The notes under the pieces are model-generated. The model ran no database searches. It was not told where the DNA came from and saw nothing but the letters and a program-made list of their open reading frames with translations. From assembly GCA_040797845.1 (NCBI GenBank), contig JBFNFA010000001.1, positions 186,001 through 250,000 on the forward strand: a stretch of 64,000 nucleotides of DNA, read 5' to 3'. This stretch comes from Clostridium_AW sp040797845 (GTDB taxonomy: Bacteria; Bacillota; Clostridia; Clostridiales; Clostridiaceae). Made by a program: the position numbers and the translations under genes. Below, piece by piece: positions 52,802-61,692 of this stretch. Numbering within the stretch: position 1 is the first letter of the stretch; the number at the start of each line of letters is the position of its first letter.

Positions 52802-53524
52802 ATGAGAAATAGCGAAGCTAGTGTATTTATTTTTATTGCTTCAATTATAATTGGTATACTTATATCTATGAATATAAGTCTTACGAGAAAGAGTAGCATT
52901 GTTTTTTTAAGTACTAAAGAATATCAAGATGCTTATTCTTATAGAAATCAGCTGGTTAACAACGTAAGTAATTTAAATAAGGAATATTTAAAGTATTTAG
53001 ATAAACTATATACTTATGAAAAAAATATCGCTGATAGGGATAAAATAATTGAGGAAATAAATAATGAATTGGCTGAGAACAAAGAACTAATTGGGTATTC
53101 AGAATTAGAAGGCCCTGGAATCAAGATCACATTAATGGACGCTACTACTGAGTTTGTAAATGATCCTTTTGAATATGAATCAAGACTGATACATGACAGG
53201 GATATGATAAATGTAGTGAATGATTTAGCCAGCGCGGGTGCAGAGGCAATTTCTATTAATGGAATAAGGTTAATTCCTTCTTCAGGTATTTTTTGTAATG
53301 GAGCTTTTTTAAGAATAAATGGAGTTCAGATTAGTGCTCCATTTTATATAAATGTTATAGGAAATAAGGAAGCATTAAAAAGTTATATGTTAGCTGAAGA
53401 AAACTATTTAAGAATTTTAATGTTTAGGGAGATACAAGTAGAAGTTACAGAAGAAGAGAATGTAAGAGTACCAGCTTTTCAAGGAAAATTAGAATATAAA
53501 TATAGTAAACCAATAAAAAAATAA
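52802..53524 (+). CDS. DUF881-family protein (YlxW/YlxX-like), second copy
   Basis: 240 aa, paralogue of the first DUF881 gene: N-terminal membrane helix (about 9-27), coiled coil (about 50-95) and the domain with ELEGPGIKITLMDATTEFVN and LASAGAEAISINGIRLIP. ATG 52802 with TGAGGTGAT ahead is chosen over a GTG three codons earlier. ftsA and ftsZ, which follow in B. subtilis, are absent. Confidence 0.87.
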   Translation: MRNSEASVFIFIASIIIGILISMNISLTRKSSIVFLSTKEYQDAYSYRNQLVNNVSNLNKEYLKYLDKLYTYEKNIADRDKIIEEINNELAENKELIGYSELEGPGIKITLMDATTEFVNDPFEYESRLIHDRDMINVVNDLASAGAEAISINGIRLIPSSGIFCNGAFLRINGVQISAPFYINVIGNKEALKSYMLAEENYLRILMFREIQVEVTEEENVRVPAFQGKLEYKYSKPIKK

Positions 53525-53599
53525 TTATATGAAGGAATTTTATGATTTGTGAAGAATAATAAAATATTAGATAGAATAATAGTCTAAGGGGCGATGGAG

Positions 53600-54265
53600 T
53601 TGACAATTACAGAGAACATAAAAGAAGTTTACAAAGACATAAGAGAAGACGTAACGGTAATTGCAGTATCAAAAACAAAGCCACTTGAGGATATTAAAGA
53701 GGCTTATGACTCTGGAGTAAGAAACTTTGGAGAAAATAAGGTGCAGGAACTAATTTATAAAATGGATAATTTTCCTCATAAAGATGTAAACTGGCATTTG
53801 TTAGGGCATCTTCAAAGAAATAAAATTAAATATATTGTTGGAAGAGTTAATTTAATACATTCCTTAGATAGTGTAAAGCTATTGGAGGAAATACAAAAAC
53901 AATATGAAAAGCAAGAAAAAGTGGCTGAAGTTTTAATACAGATAAACATAGGAAAAGAAGAGAACAAAACTGGAATATTTATTGAAGATTTAGAAAATAT
54001 GCTAGAAAATTGTAAGAACTGCAGCAATGTTATGGTAAAAGGATTAATGGCTATAATACCTATTGGTGATGAGGAATCCTGTAGAAAATATTTTAAAGAT
54101 ATGAAAAAAATCTTCGATAAAATAAAAGAAAAAAATTATGAGAATGTGCAGATGAAGTACCTATCCATGGGAATGTCAGGAGATTACAAAATAGCCATAG
54201 AAGAGGGTTCTAATATGGTTAGAATAGGAGAAGGTATTTTTGGTAAGAGAGATTATAACATATAG
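53600..54265 (+). CDS. ylmE: PLP homeostasis protein YggS/YlmE (PLPBP)
   Basis: PLP-binding protein of the alanine-racemase-like fold, about 221 aa, that buffers free PLP. Lysine in VTVIAVSKTKPLEDI, then NFGENKVQEL, WHLLGHLQRNKIKYIV and LSMGMSGDYKIAIEEGSNMVRIG all match. I favour TTG 53600, because AAGGGG lies eight bases ahead of it. An ATG two codons earlier (53594) leaves only two bases. In B. subtilis ylmE begins the ylm cluster, as here. Confidence 0.93.
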   Translation: MTITENIKEVYKDIREDVTVIAVSKTKPLEDIKEAYDSGVRNFGENKVQELIYKMDNFPHKDVNWHLLGHLQRNKIKYIVGRVNLIHSLDSVKLLEEIQKQYEKQEKVAEVLIQINIGKEENKTGIFIEDLENMLENCKNCSNVMVKGLMAIIPIGDEESCRKYFKDMKKIFDKIKEKNYENVQMKYLSMGMSGDYKIAIEEGSNMVRIGEGIFGKRDYNI

Positions 54266-54276
54266 GAGGAGATAAA

Positions 54277-54732
54277 ATGTCAAGTATACTAAATAAAATG
54301 ATGGGATTACTAAAATTAGAAGATGAATATGATGAGTTTGATGAAGATATAGAAACTGAAGGAATGGAAGAGGGAGAAGATGAATTTGAACCTATAGTTC
54401 AATCTTCAAGTAAAAAACCAGGAAAAGTTGTTAGCATACATACAGCATCTACAACAAAAGTAGTTATTGTGAAACCTTCCACATATGATGAAGTAGTGGA
54501 TATTTGTGATAATTTAAAAAATAGAAAAATTATTGTTGTAAATTCTACAGCATTGGAACAGAAAACCGCCCAAAGATTATTAGACTTTATAAGTGGTGCA
54601 ACCTATGCATTAGCTGGAAGCCTAGAGGAAGTAGAAAGGGGCATATATATAGTGTCACCATCGAATGTGGAAGTTGATACTACACTAAAAAGTGAACTTT
54701 CAAGTAAAGGATTGTTTGCTTGGACTAAATAG
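54277..54732 (+). CDS. sepF: Cell division protein SepF (YlmF)
   Basis: 151-aa FtsZ-ring anchor. The N-terminal amphipathic membrane-targeting helix MSSILNKMMGLLKL is followed by an acidic linker (about 17-45) and the globular domain with VVIVKPSTYDEVVDICDNLK, RKIIVVNSTALEQKTAQRLL and DFISGATYALAG. AGGAGGAG precedes the ATG. FtsZ itself is encoded elsewhere. Confidence 0.95.
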   Translation: MSSILNKMMGLLKLEDEYDEFDEDIETEGMEEGEDEFEPIVQSSSKKPGKVVSIHTASTTKVVIVKPSTYDEVVDICDNLKNRKIIVVNSTALEQKTAQRLLDFISGATYALAGSLEEVERGIYIVSPSNVEVDTTLKSELSSKGLFAWTK

Positions 54733-54746
54733 TCAGGGAGGAAATA

Positions 54747-55007
54747 ATGAGAGGAATATCATACAGTATTATAACTAACTTCTTTAATATAGTAGAATGG
54801 GCAATAATTATCGATGTTATATTATCTTTTGCCCCTATGAATAATAGTTTTACTCAAATTTTAAGAACAATTACTGAACCTCTATTGATTCCAGGCAAAA
54901 GAATTCAGGAAAGGTTATTACCTGGATTGATGATTGACTTTTCACCTGTTTTTGCATTGCTTATGATTAATCTTTTAGAAAGTCTATTATTATCTATAAT
55001 ATTATAG
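54747..55007 (+). CDS. ylmG: YggT-family membrane protein (YlmG)
   Basis: 86 aa with two membrane segments. The motif ILSFAPMNNSFTQILRTITEPLLIPGKRI (cited here in parts: ITEPLLIPGKRIQERLLPGL) is the YggT/Ycf19 signature. It follows sepF by 14 bases. Role in osmotic tolerance or division-site organisation in relatives. Exact role here unknown. Confidence 0.92.
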   Translation: MRGISYSIITNFFNIVEWAIIIDVILSFAPMNNSFTQILRTITEPLLIPGKRIQERLLPGLMIDFSPVFALLMINLLESLLLSIIL

Positions 55008-55020
55008 ATGAACCTTAAAT

Positions 55021-55794
55021 ATGATAGATAAAACTTATTTTCTAAATATTATAGAATATGAGGACAAAAACAGGATTTCAAATATTTATGATAAAATCAT
55101 TTTAGCAAATAAAACAAATAGGGGGATATATACAGAAGATTTTTATCCCCCTAATGTTTGGAAGAAGTTAGAGCAACTGAGGGGAGTTTTACCAGTAAAC
55201 GTCTATAGCAATGGAATTTTTAAAGAAGCTGAGAGAAGAATTTTAGCATTCTCTCCTGAGGAAGTATGGTATTATCCATTAAGTTTAATAAGGATTACAA
55301 ATTTATCTTCATTTTCAACCCCAAGTCATAGAGACTATTTAGGAGCTTTAATGTCTTTAGGGTTAAAGAGAGAAAAATTTGGAGATTTAATAATTAAAGA
55401 CCATAGTTGCTATTTACCTGTTAAAGAAGATTTAAGTAAATATATTATTGAAAATTTAAAAGGAATAGGAAATTGCCCTTGCAAGGTGGAGTTGATGGAT
55501 GTTTATACAGAGACAATACCTGACTTTGAATTTAAAGATTTATTTTTAAATATAACCTCTAATAGGATTGATTGTGTTGTTAGCGCTTTAACTAACCTAT
55601 CTAGAAACAAGTCTACAGAATTAATTGAAGGTGGTAAGGTGTTAATAGACTATTCAGTTATAAAAGATAAAGATAGCACTCTATCTAACGATTCCATAGT
55701 TACTATAAGGGGATATGGAAAGTTTAAGTACATAGGTGAAAATGGGTTTACAGGTAGTGGAAGAATGAAAGTTAATTTTAAAAAATTTGTTTAA
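55021..55794 (+). CDS. ylmH: RNA-binding protein YlmH (S4 domain)
   Basis: 257 aa. The N-terminal two-thirds matches the YlmH family (FSTPSHRDYLGALMSLGLKR, REKFGDLIIKDHSCYLPV). The last about 70 residues are an S4 RNA-binding domain (INSTELIEGGKVLIDY-like KSTELIEGGKVLIDYSVIK, then IVTIRGYGKFKYIG). The B. subtilis protein helps rescue stalled ribosomes. The ribosome site is weak (GATGAACC). Confidence 0.92.
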   Translation: MIDKTYFLNIIEYEDKNRISNIYDKIILANKTNRGIYTEDFYPPNVWKKLEQLRGVLPVNVYSNGIFKEAERRILAFSPEEVWYYPLSLIRITNLSSFSTPSHRDYLGALMSLGLKREKFGDLIIKDHSCYLPVKEDLSKYIIENLKGIGNCPCKVELMDVYTETIPDFEFKDLFLNITSNRIDCVVSALTNLSRNKSTELIEGGKVLIDYSVIKDKDSTLSNDSIVTIRGYGKFKYIGENGFTGSGRMKVNFKKFV

Positions 55795-55809
55795 TATGAG
55801 GTGTTTGGC

Positions 55810-56424
55810 ATGAAAATAACTGCGATGGACATTACGAGTAAAGAATTTAAAAAAGGCTTCAGAGGTTATGATATGGATGAGGTGGATGAGTTTTTAGAAG
55901 AAGTGGCAGAAAATTATGAAACTTTATATAAAGAGAACTCAGCAACAAAGGAAAAAGTAAGCTTGATGGAAGAAAATTTAAATCATTATAGAAAAATGGA
56001 AGAGACAATACAAAACACATTGCTACTAGCTCAAAATGCTGCAGATCAATCTAAAAAATCTGCACAGCAAGAAGCTGAGTTAATTATAAGAAGTGCTAAT
56101 GAAACTTCAAAAAAATTATTAGACAAAGCTCATGATGATGTAGTAAAGATAAATGATGAATATGAAAAAGTGCAAAATGAATTCATTATGTTCAAAAACA
56201 AATTTAAGAGTTTTATGCAATCTCAAATGGAAATGTTTGAAGATATGGAAAAAGATTTTATGAAAAAGTATAATATTGGTAATATAATCGATTTGGAAAT
56301 GCCTAAAGAAAAAGAAATTGATGACTTAGATAAAGAATTATCCTTCGATGAAAAAGAAAATATAATCGAGGATATTAGAAATGATAGTTTTGAAGAAATA
56401 AAGAATTTTTTTGTTGAAGAATAA
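55810..56424 (+). CDS. divIVA: Cell division/polarity protein DivIVA
   Basis: 204-aa coiled-coil protein that binds negatively curved membrane at poles and septa. The lipid-binding N-terminal domain MKITAMDITSKEFKKGFRGY, then DMDEVDEFLEEV, is followed by long coiled coils (about 35-70 and 85-165) and an acidic tail. Start ATG 55810 (AGGTG seven bases ahead) is favoured over the GTG at 55801. A terminator follows. Confidence 0.95.
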   Translation: MKITAMDITSKEFKKGFRGYDMDEVDEFLEEVAENYETLYKENSATKEKVSLMEENLNHYRKMEETIQNTLLLAQNAADQSKKSAQQEAELIIRSANETSKKLLDKAHDDVVKINDEYEKVQNEFIMFKNKFKSFMQSQMEMFEDMEKDFMKKYNIGNIIDLEMPKEKEIDDLDKELSFDEKENIIEDIRNDSFEEIKNFFVEE

Positions 56425-56426
56425 AG

Positions 56427-56454
56427 TCTCGCTCACTACAGAGTGAGATTTTTT
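56427..56454 (+). terminator. Terminator after divIVA
   Basis: TCTCGCTC (56427-56434) pairs with GAGTGAGA (56441-56448, one G-T) followed by six T. Confidence 0.9.
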
Positions 56455-56486
56455 ATATGTAAATAAGTAAGCTAATGGAGGATTTT

Positions 56487-57569
56487 ATGAAAGAGTTAGA
56501 AATATTATCTGGAAAGCCATATAAAGTTTATATCGATAATGATTTAGATAAATTATCTAGAGTTTTAGAAGAGCATAGAATTAAACATAAGGCTAGATTT
56601 TATTTGTTAACCGATGATAAAGTTTATGAATTATATAAAGATAAGATAGAAAAATTCAAGGATATTTTTAAAGTAGAGATTTATTATTTTAATAATGGCG
56701 AAAAAAGTAAGAACTATAATACTGTAAAGGATATATATTCTTTTTTAATAGAAAAAAACGCCAATAGAAACAGTATTATAATAACATTAGGTGGGGGAGT
56801 AGTTGGAGATTTAGGAGGATTTGTTGCCTCTACCTATATGAGAGGGGTTAAATATATTAATATACCTACTACTCTTTTATCGCAAGTAGATAGCTGTATA
56901 GGAGGAAAGGTAGGATATAATTTTAATGATGTAAAAAACATTATAGGAAATTTTCATAATCCAGAGTTTGTATATATATCAACTAACTTTTTAAAAACCT
57001 TAGATAAGAAACAATTTATCGACGGATTAGGAGAGGTAATTAAATATTCTCTTATTAAAGAGGGAACAATGCTCTCGTATTTAAAGGAAAATTCAAAGGG
57101 TATTTTAGAGAGAGAAAATGATAAGATGCTCTATTTAGTTAAAAACTGTTTAAAGATAAAAAAGGATATTATAGAAGAGGATTATAAGGATTTGGGAACA
57201 AGAAATATTTTAAACTTTGGTCATACTGTGGGTCATGGATTGGAGATTACTTCTAATGGAGATCTGAGTCACGGAGAATCTGTGGCGTTAGGTAGCTTAG
57301 TAGCCTTAAAACTGTCGGAAGATATTTTAGCTTTGGATAAAGGAATTTATAAAGAGGTGGAAGAGGTTTTAAATAAGCTTAATTTACCTACTAAACACAA
57401 AGTTGACAATTATAAATTATTTATGTATTCTATTAATCATGATAAAAAAAATGATGAAGATTTAAACTTTGTATTACTTAATAAAATTGGAGATCCTAAA
57501 ATAAGAACAAAAGTAAGCAAAGAGCAGCTATATAGTGCTTTAAAGAATAGTATAAACAAGGGGGAATAA
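56487..57569 (+). CDS. aroB: 3-dehydroquinate synthase
   Basis: 360-aa NAD- and metal-dependent enzyme, second step of the shikimate pathway. Motifs: NSIITLGGGVVGDLGGFVAS, the segment YMRGVKYINIPTTLLSQVDS, GGKVGYNFNDVKNIIGNFHN, and the metal-binding FGHTVGHGLEITSN with GDLSHGESVALG. ATG 56487 with GGAGGA ahead. It begins a four-gene block with mtnN, aroF and aroA. Confidence 0.96.
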   Translation: MKELEILSGKPYKVYIDNDLDKLSRVLEEHRIKHKARFYLLTDDKVYELYKDKIEKFKDIFKVEIYYFNNGEKSKNYNTVKDIYSFLIEKNANRNSIIITLGGGVVGDLGGFVASTYMRGVKYINIPTTLLSQVDSCIGGKVGYNFNDVKNIIGNFHNPEFVYISTNFLKTLDKKQFIDGLGEVIKYSLIKEGTMLSYLKENSKGILERENDKMLYLVKNCLKIKKDIIEEDYKDLGTRNILNFGHTVGHGLEITSNGDLSHGESVALGSLVALKLSEDILALDKGIYKEVEEVLNKLNLPTKHKVDNYKLFMYSINHDKKNDEDLNFVLLNKIGDPKIRTKVSKEQLYSALKNSINKGE

Positions 57570-57571
57570 AA

Positions 57572-58264
57572 ATGACTATAGGAATAATTGGTGCAATGAT
57601 TGAAGAGGTAGAACCATTATTAAAAGATTTAAAATTAGAAAGAAAATTAGTAAAGGCAGGCATGGAATTCAACCATGGAGAACTTTGGAGTAATAAAGTA
57701 GTCATAGTTAAAAGTGGTATAGGAAAAGTGAATGCAGCAGTATGTACCCAAATATTGATAGACGATTTTAACGTAGATGCTGTTATAAACGTAGGAGTTG
57801 CAGGTGGCGTAGGAGATGATGTTTATCCAGGGGATGTAATCATCGCAGAGAATCTAGTTCAGCATGATATGGATTCAACGGCTTTTGGAGACAAGAGAGG
57901 ACAAATTCCAAGATTAGATACTTTTGACTTTAAGTGTAATGAAACTCTATTACTTAAAGCAAAAAGAGCTTGTGAAAAGATGAATAATTGTAAGTACTTT
58001 GTGGGAAGAATTGTAACTGGAGATCAATTTATAGCTGACTCAGATAAAATTAAATGGTTAAGTGAAGAATTTTCTGCATTAGCTTGTGAAATGGAAGGAG
58101 GAAGTGTGGCACAGGTATGTCATTTAAATGATATTCCTTTTGTAGTTATTAGATCAGCTTCAGATAATGCTAACAATGGTGCACACATGGACTATGAAAA
58201 ATTTAAGCCTATTGCAGTTAATAATTCAGTAACTATACTTAAAAACATGTTAGAAACTATGTAG
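57572..58264 (+). CDS. mtnN: 5'-methylthioadenosine/S-adenosylhomocysteine nucleosidase
   Basis: 230-aa nucleosidase that cleaves MTA and SAH, recycling by-products of SAM use. It opens with IGIIGAMIEEVEPLLKDLKL. The catalytic region is ALACEMEGGSVAQVCHLNDI and IRSASDNANNGAHMDYEKF, containing the active-site aspartate. AAGGGGGAA precedes the ATG, two bases after aroB. Its place inside an aromatic-biosynthesis block is unusual and has no obvious metabolic logic. Confidence 0.95.
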   Translation: MTIGIIGAMIEEVEPLLKDLKLERKLVKAGMEFNHGELWSNKVVIVKSGIGKVNAAVCTQILIDDFNVDAVINVGVAGGVGDDVYPGDVIIAENLVQHDMDSTAFGDKRGQIPRLDTFDFKCNETLLLKAKRACEKMNNCKYFVGRIVTGDQFIADSDKIKWLSEEFSALACEMEGGSVAQVCHLNDIPFVVIRSASDNANNGAHMDYEKFKPIAVNNSVTILKNMLETM

Positions 58265-58275
58265 GTGATAATTGA

Positions 58276-59076
58276 ATGAAAGATTTATTAGTAGATTTAA
58301 AAAGTGGAGAAAGGATAAAGGTAAAAGTAGGAGATGTTGTTATAGGCGGAACCGAAAAAGTTTTTATATCTGGTCCTTGCTCCATTGAAGACTACGAAAC
58401 TATGAGAAAAATAGGGAAAGAATTAAAAAATATCGGAGTCCATATTTTAAGAGGAGGGGCATTTAAACCTAGAACTTCTCCTTATGATTTTCAAGGTCTT
58501 AAAGATGATGGACTTAAAATTGTAAAAGCAATAAGTGAAGAGTTTAACATGCCTTTTGTCACAGAAATAATGGATACAAGGGATGTAGAAAAAGCTATGG
58601 AATACATTGATATGATCCAAATAGGGTCTAGAAATATGTATAATTATAGCCTTTTAAAAGAAGTAGGAAAAACTGATAAACCTATTTTGCTTAAAAGAGG
58701 TATGAGTGCAACTTTAGCTGAATGGTTGTATGCAGCTGAATACATCATGGCAGAAGGAAATATGAATGTAGTTTTATGTGAAAGAGGTATAAGAACCTTT
58801 GAAAGTTATACTAGAAATACACTAGATTTAAATAGTGTAGCAGTAATAAAAGAAAAATACAGGCTACCTGTAATTGTAGATCCAAGTCATGGTACAGGAT
58901 TAAGAGAATTAGTACCTAAAATGAGCATAGCGTCAATAGCTACTGGAGCAGATGGCCTTATAATTGAAAGCCATATTAGCCCTGATAATTCTGTATCTGA
59001 TGCAAGGCAAACTGTATCAATAGATACCGTAAAAGATATAATGGATAAATCATTATTACTGGAGAAATTGGTATGA
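58276..59076 (+). CDS. aroF: 3-deoxy-7-phosphoheptulonate synthase (DAHP synthase, type I-beta)
   Basis: 266-aa first enzyme of the shikimate pathway, joining PEP and erythrose 4-phosphate. The short form without a fused chorismate mutase or ferredoxin-like regulatory domain, apart from a short N-terminal stretch. Motifs: FISGPCSIEDYETM, RGGAFKPRTSPYDFQGL, IGSRNMYNYSLLKEVG, and VDPSHGTGLRELVPKM. It overlaps aroA by four bases. Lack of a clear ACT or FL domain suggests no classical feedback by aromatic amino acids. Confidence 0.95.
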   Translation: MKDLLVDLKSGERIKVKVGDVVIGGTEKVFISGPCSIEDYETMRKIGKELKNIGVHILRGGAFKPRTSPYDFQGLKDDGLKIVKAISEEFNMPFVTEIMDTRDVEKAMEYIDMIQIGSRNMYNYSLLKEVGKTDKPILLKRGMSATLAEWLYAAEYIMAEGNMNVVLCERGIRTFESYTRNTLDLNSVAVIKEKYRLPVIVDPSHGTGLRELVPKMSIASIATGADGLIIESHISPDNSVSDARQTVSIDTVKDIMDKSLLLEKLV

Positions 59077-60374
59077 TAGATGATGTATTAACTCTACATG
59101 GATATAAAGAAAATGTCTGTGGTACTTACACTTTGCCAGGAGATAAATCTATAGCCCATAGAGCATTGATAATTGGAGGGCTTCCCAAAGGACAATATAA
59201 GATTTCTAATTTTCCTAACAGTAAGGACTGCAATGCTACTTTGAGTTGTATGACTAAACTAGGTATGGAAATTAAAAAAATAGATGATATACTCTATGTA
59301 GAATCTCCAGGCTATGAAAATTTTAATAAGAAAATTGAAGAATTGTACTGCGAGAACTCAGGGACTACTGTAAGATTATTATCTGGAGTACTAGCAGCAT
59401 TAAATATAGAAGGAAGATTGATAGGAGATAATTCTTTAAGCAAAAGACCAATGGATAGAATAACTATGCCATTAATAAAAATGGGTGCCAATATAGTTAG
59501 TAATGATGGCAATCTCCCTTTAATTTTTGAGAAAAACGAAGGTTTAAAGGGAATTGAATATAATATGCCTGTAGCTTCTGCTCAAGTTAAATCCTGTGTA
59601 CTTATTTCAGGATTTTTATCCTATGGAACTACTGCTGTAAAAGAAAAGTTACCTACAAGAGATCACACAGAAAGGTTATTTAAATATATTGGAGCGGATA
59701 TAGATGTTTTAGATGACCTTATCAAAATAAAAAGCTCTCCCATAAAATCTAAGGATATTATTGTGCCGGGTGATATATCTTCAGCAGCTTTTTTAATTTC
59801 TTTAGCTTTATTAGGTAAAGATAATTTTATAAAAATAGAAAAGTTGTTGCTAAATAAGAGAAGAAGAAGATATTTAGATGTATTAATAAAAATGGGAGCA
59901 AATATAAATTATATCATTGAAGATGTGATAAACAACGAAGAAATTGGTACAGTTGAAGTTAAGAGCAGTAATTTAAAGGGCGTAATAATAGAAGAAGAAG
60001 TAATACCACATATAATCGATGAAATACCAATGTTATCTGTTCTAGCAGCTTTTAGTCAGGGAGATACTATAATAAAATCTGTAGAAGAATTAAAGTATAA
60101 AGAAAGCAATAGAATAGAAGCTATAATAAGCAATTTAAATGAGTGCGGTGTAGAAGCTTATTTTGATTCTGGAAATCTAATAATTAAAGGTGGAAATGGT
60201 TATTTTGATAAAGATATAAACCTAGATAGCTATAATGATCACAGAATCGCTATGAGCTTTTTAAGTGTGGCTATGAAAAATCACGGTATGACAAAAATAA
60301 AAAATTGGAGTTGTAGTGACATATCATTTCCTGACTCTATAAATTATTTTAAAGACTTTGTTAGAATAATTTAA
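59073..60374 (+). CDS. aroA: 3-phosphoshikimate 1-carboxyvinyltransferase (EPSP synthase)
   Basis: 433-aa enzyme transferring the enolpyruvyl group of PEP to shikimate 3-phosphate. Motifs: LPGDKSIAHRALIIGGL near the N-terminus, CENSGTTVRLLSGVLAAL (the PEP loop), SKRPMDRITMPLIKMGA, DEIPMLSVLAAFSQGDTI with the catalytic aspartate, and YNDHRIAMSF. It is the last gene of the aro block. Confidence 0.95.
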   Translation: MIDDVLTLHGYKENVCGTYTLPGDKSIAHRALIIGGLPKGQYKISNFPNSKDCNATLSCMTKLGMEIKKIDDILYVESPGYENFNKKIEELYCENSGTTVRLLSGVLAALNIEGRLIGDNSLSKRPMDRITMPLIKMGANIVSNDGNLPLIFEKNEGLKGIEYNMPVASAQVKSCVLISGFLSYGTTAVKEKLPTRDHTERLFKYIGADIDVLDDLIKIKSSPIKSKDIIVPGDISSAAFLISLALLGKDNFIKIEKLLLNKRRRRYLDVLIKMGANINYIIEDVINNEEIGTVEVKSSNLKGVIIEEEVIPHIIDEIPMLSVLAAFSQGDTIIKSVEELKYKESNRIEAIISNLNECGVEAYFDSGNLIIKGGNGYFDKDINLDSYNDHRIAMSFLSVAMKNHGMTKIKNWSCSDISFPDSINYFKDFVRII

Positions 60375-60438
60375 GAGATTAAAGAAAAAATAATTATAGT
60401 TACAAAAATCTATGAGGAGAAAGGGGTTAACTATAATT

Positions 60439-61047
60439 ATGAATAATAAAAATATGGAAATGTATAAAAGGAGATTATTAGAAGAAAAAAAGGATGTAGA
60501 AGATTTATTGCAGCTTATGAAGAATACAGAGACTATAAATTCTAACAGTGAAATGTCCAATGAGTTATCTGTATATGATAATCATCCTGCCGACGTAGCG
60601 ACTGAATTATTTGACAAAGAAAGAGGATTGGCCCTTAAAGAAAATGAAATGAACATATTAAACAAGATAGATTCAGCATTGAAGATGATAGAAGAAGGAA
60701 GTTATGGAAGCTGTAAAAAATGTGGTAAAGAAATTAATGAAGAGAGATTAAAATTTATACCTTACGCAGAATATTGTGTAGATTGTCAAAAGGAAATAAA
60801 CTCTCCAATAAATGAAAACTTACACACAAGAGACTTCGCACCTAAGAATAGAGCATTAGAAGAATTTTATACAGGTTTTAATCGCTTAGGAGAAGTAGGA
60901 TTTGATGGAGAGGATAGTTACCAAGGGGTAGCTAGATATAATAACAGAGAGAAGATATATGACGAATATTATGAAGATGAAGAAGATGGAGTAGTAGACC
61001 CAATTGAAAAAATAAGCAATCAACAATATAAAAATAGTTTATATTAG
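60439..61047 (+). CDS. DksA/TraR-type zinc-finger protein (YlyA/YteA family)
   Basis: About 202 aa: a helical N-terminal coiled coil (MEMYKRRLLEEKKDVEDLLQ), an acidic DNHPADVATELFDKERGLAL block, then a four-cysteine zinc finger CKKCGKE...CVDCQKE (about 92-116) and an acidic C-terminal tail. This is the YteA/YlyA family. YlyA lies just before lspA in B. subtilis and affects sigma-G-dependent spore genes. The start is ambiguous between ATG 60439 and an in-frame ATG at 60412, because the AGGAG/AAGGGG purines at 60412-60426 fit only poorly to either. Confidence 0.87.
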   Translation: MNNKNMEMYKRRLLEEKKDVEDLLQLMKNTETINSNSEMSNELSVYDNHPADVATELFDKERGLALKENEMNILNKIDSALKMIEEGSYGSCKKCGKEINEERLKFIPYAEYCVDCQKEINSPINENLHTRDFAPKNRALEEFYTGFNRLGEVGFDGEDSYQGVARYNNREKIYDEYYEDEEDGVVDPIEKISNQQYKNSLY

Positions 61048-61065
61048 TGAATAATAAAGAGGTTA

Positions 61066-61107
61066 GGATAGAATTTTGACAATCAGAATTCTATTCCCCT
61101 TCTTTTT
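61066..61107 (+). terminator. Terminator before lspA
   Basis: GGATAGAATT (61066-61075) pairs with 61087-61096 (one G-T) and is followed by CCCTTCTTTTTT. The region from here to the lspA start shows no further clear signal. Confidence 0.8.
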
Positions 61108-61218
61108 TCGCTTTTAGATTTTTACTTAAGTCATATTCAAAAGATAACTTGCCAATATGCTAATATATGACTAGTTATTTTATTGAAGATGTTTAAAATA
61201 AAAAGTGGGGGTGTTCTA

Positions 61219-61692
61219 ATGGAGATAGCAATTATAATTTTAGGTATTATTATAGATAGGATTACTAAGCTATGGGCTGTTAAAAACTTATCATCAGGAG
61301 CAGATATAGTGATTATTAAGGATTTTTTTCAGTTTTCATATTTAGAAAATCCAGGTGCCGCTTTTGGAATATTTAGAGACAAACTATTCTTTTTAACGGG
61401 TATTACATCCATAATAACAATTTGTTTAATAATATTTTTATTTAAATACAAGCCAACAAGTATTTTATTTAGAATTAGTTTATCTTTGGTGATAAGTGGA
61501 GCCATAGGAAATCTTATTGATAGAATACAATATAAATATGTGGTAGATTTTATACTAGTTCACTATAAAGATAAATATTATTTTCCCACATTTAACGTAG
61601 CTGATATTTTAGTTACATGCGGTGCGATTTTACTAATATTTTTTATATTAAAGGAAGAAAATTATGGAGATACGGGAATTTTTGATAAATAA
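61219..61692 (+). CDS. lspA: Lipoprotein signal peptidase II
   Basis: 157-aa membrane aspartic protease that removes prolipoprotein signal peptides. Four membrane helices. Conserved elements are IDRITKLWAVKNL, FSYLENPGAAFGIF, and the two catalytic aspartates in GAIGNLIDRIQYKYVVDF and FNVADILVTCGAILL. ATG 61219 has GTGGGGGTG ahead. The longer frame from 61183 is rejected. Its last 29 bases overlap rluD. Confidence 0.95.
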   Translation: MEIAIIILGIIIDRITKLWAVKNLSSGADIVIIKDFFQFSYLENPGAAFGIFRDKLFFLTGITSIITICLIIFLFKYKPTSILFRISLSLVISGAIGNLIDRIQYKYVVDFILVHYKDKYYFPTFNVADILVTCGAILLIFFILKEENYGDTGIFDK

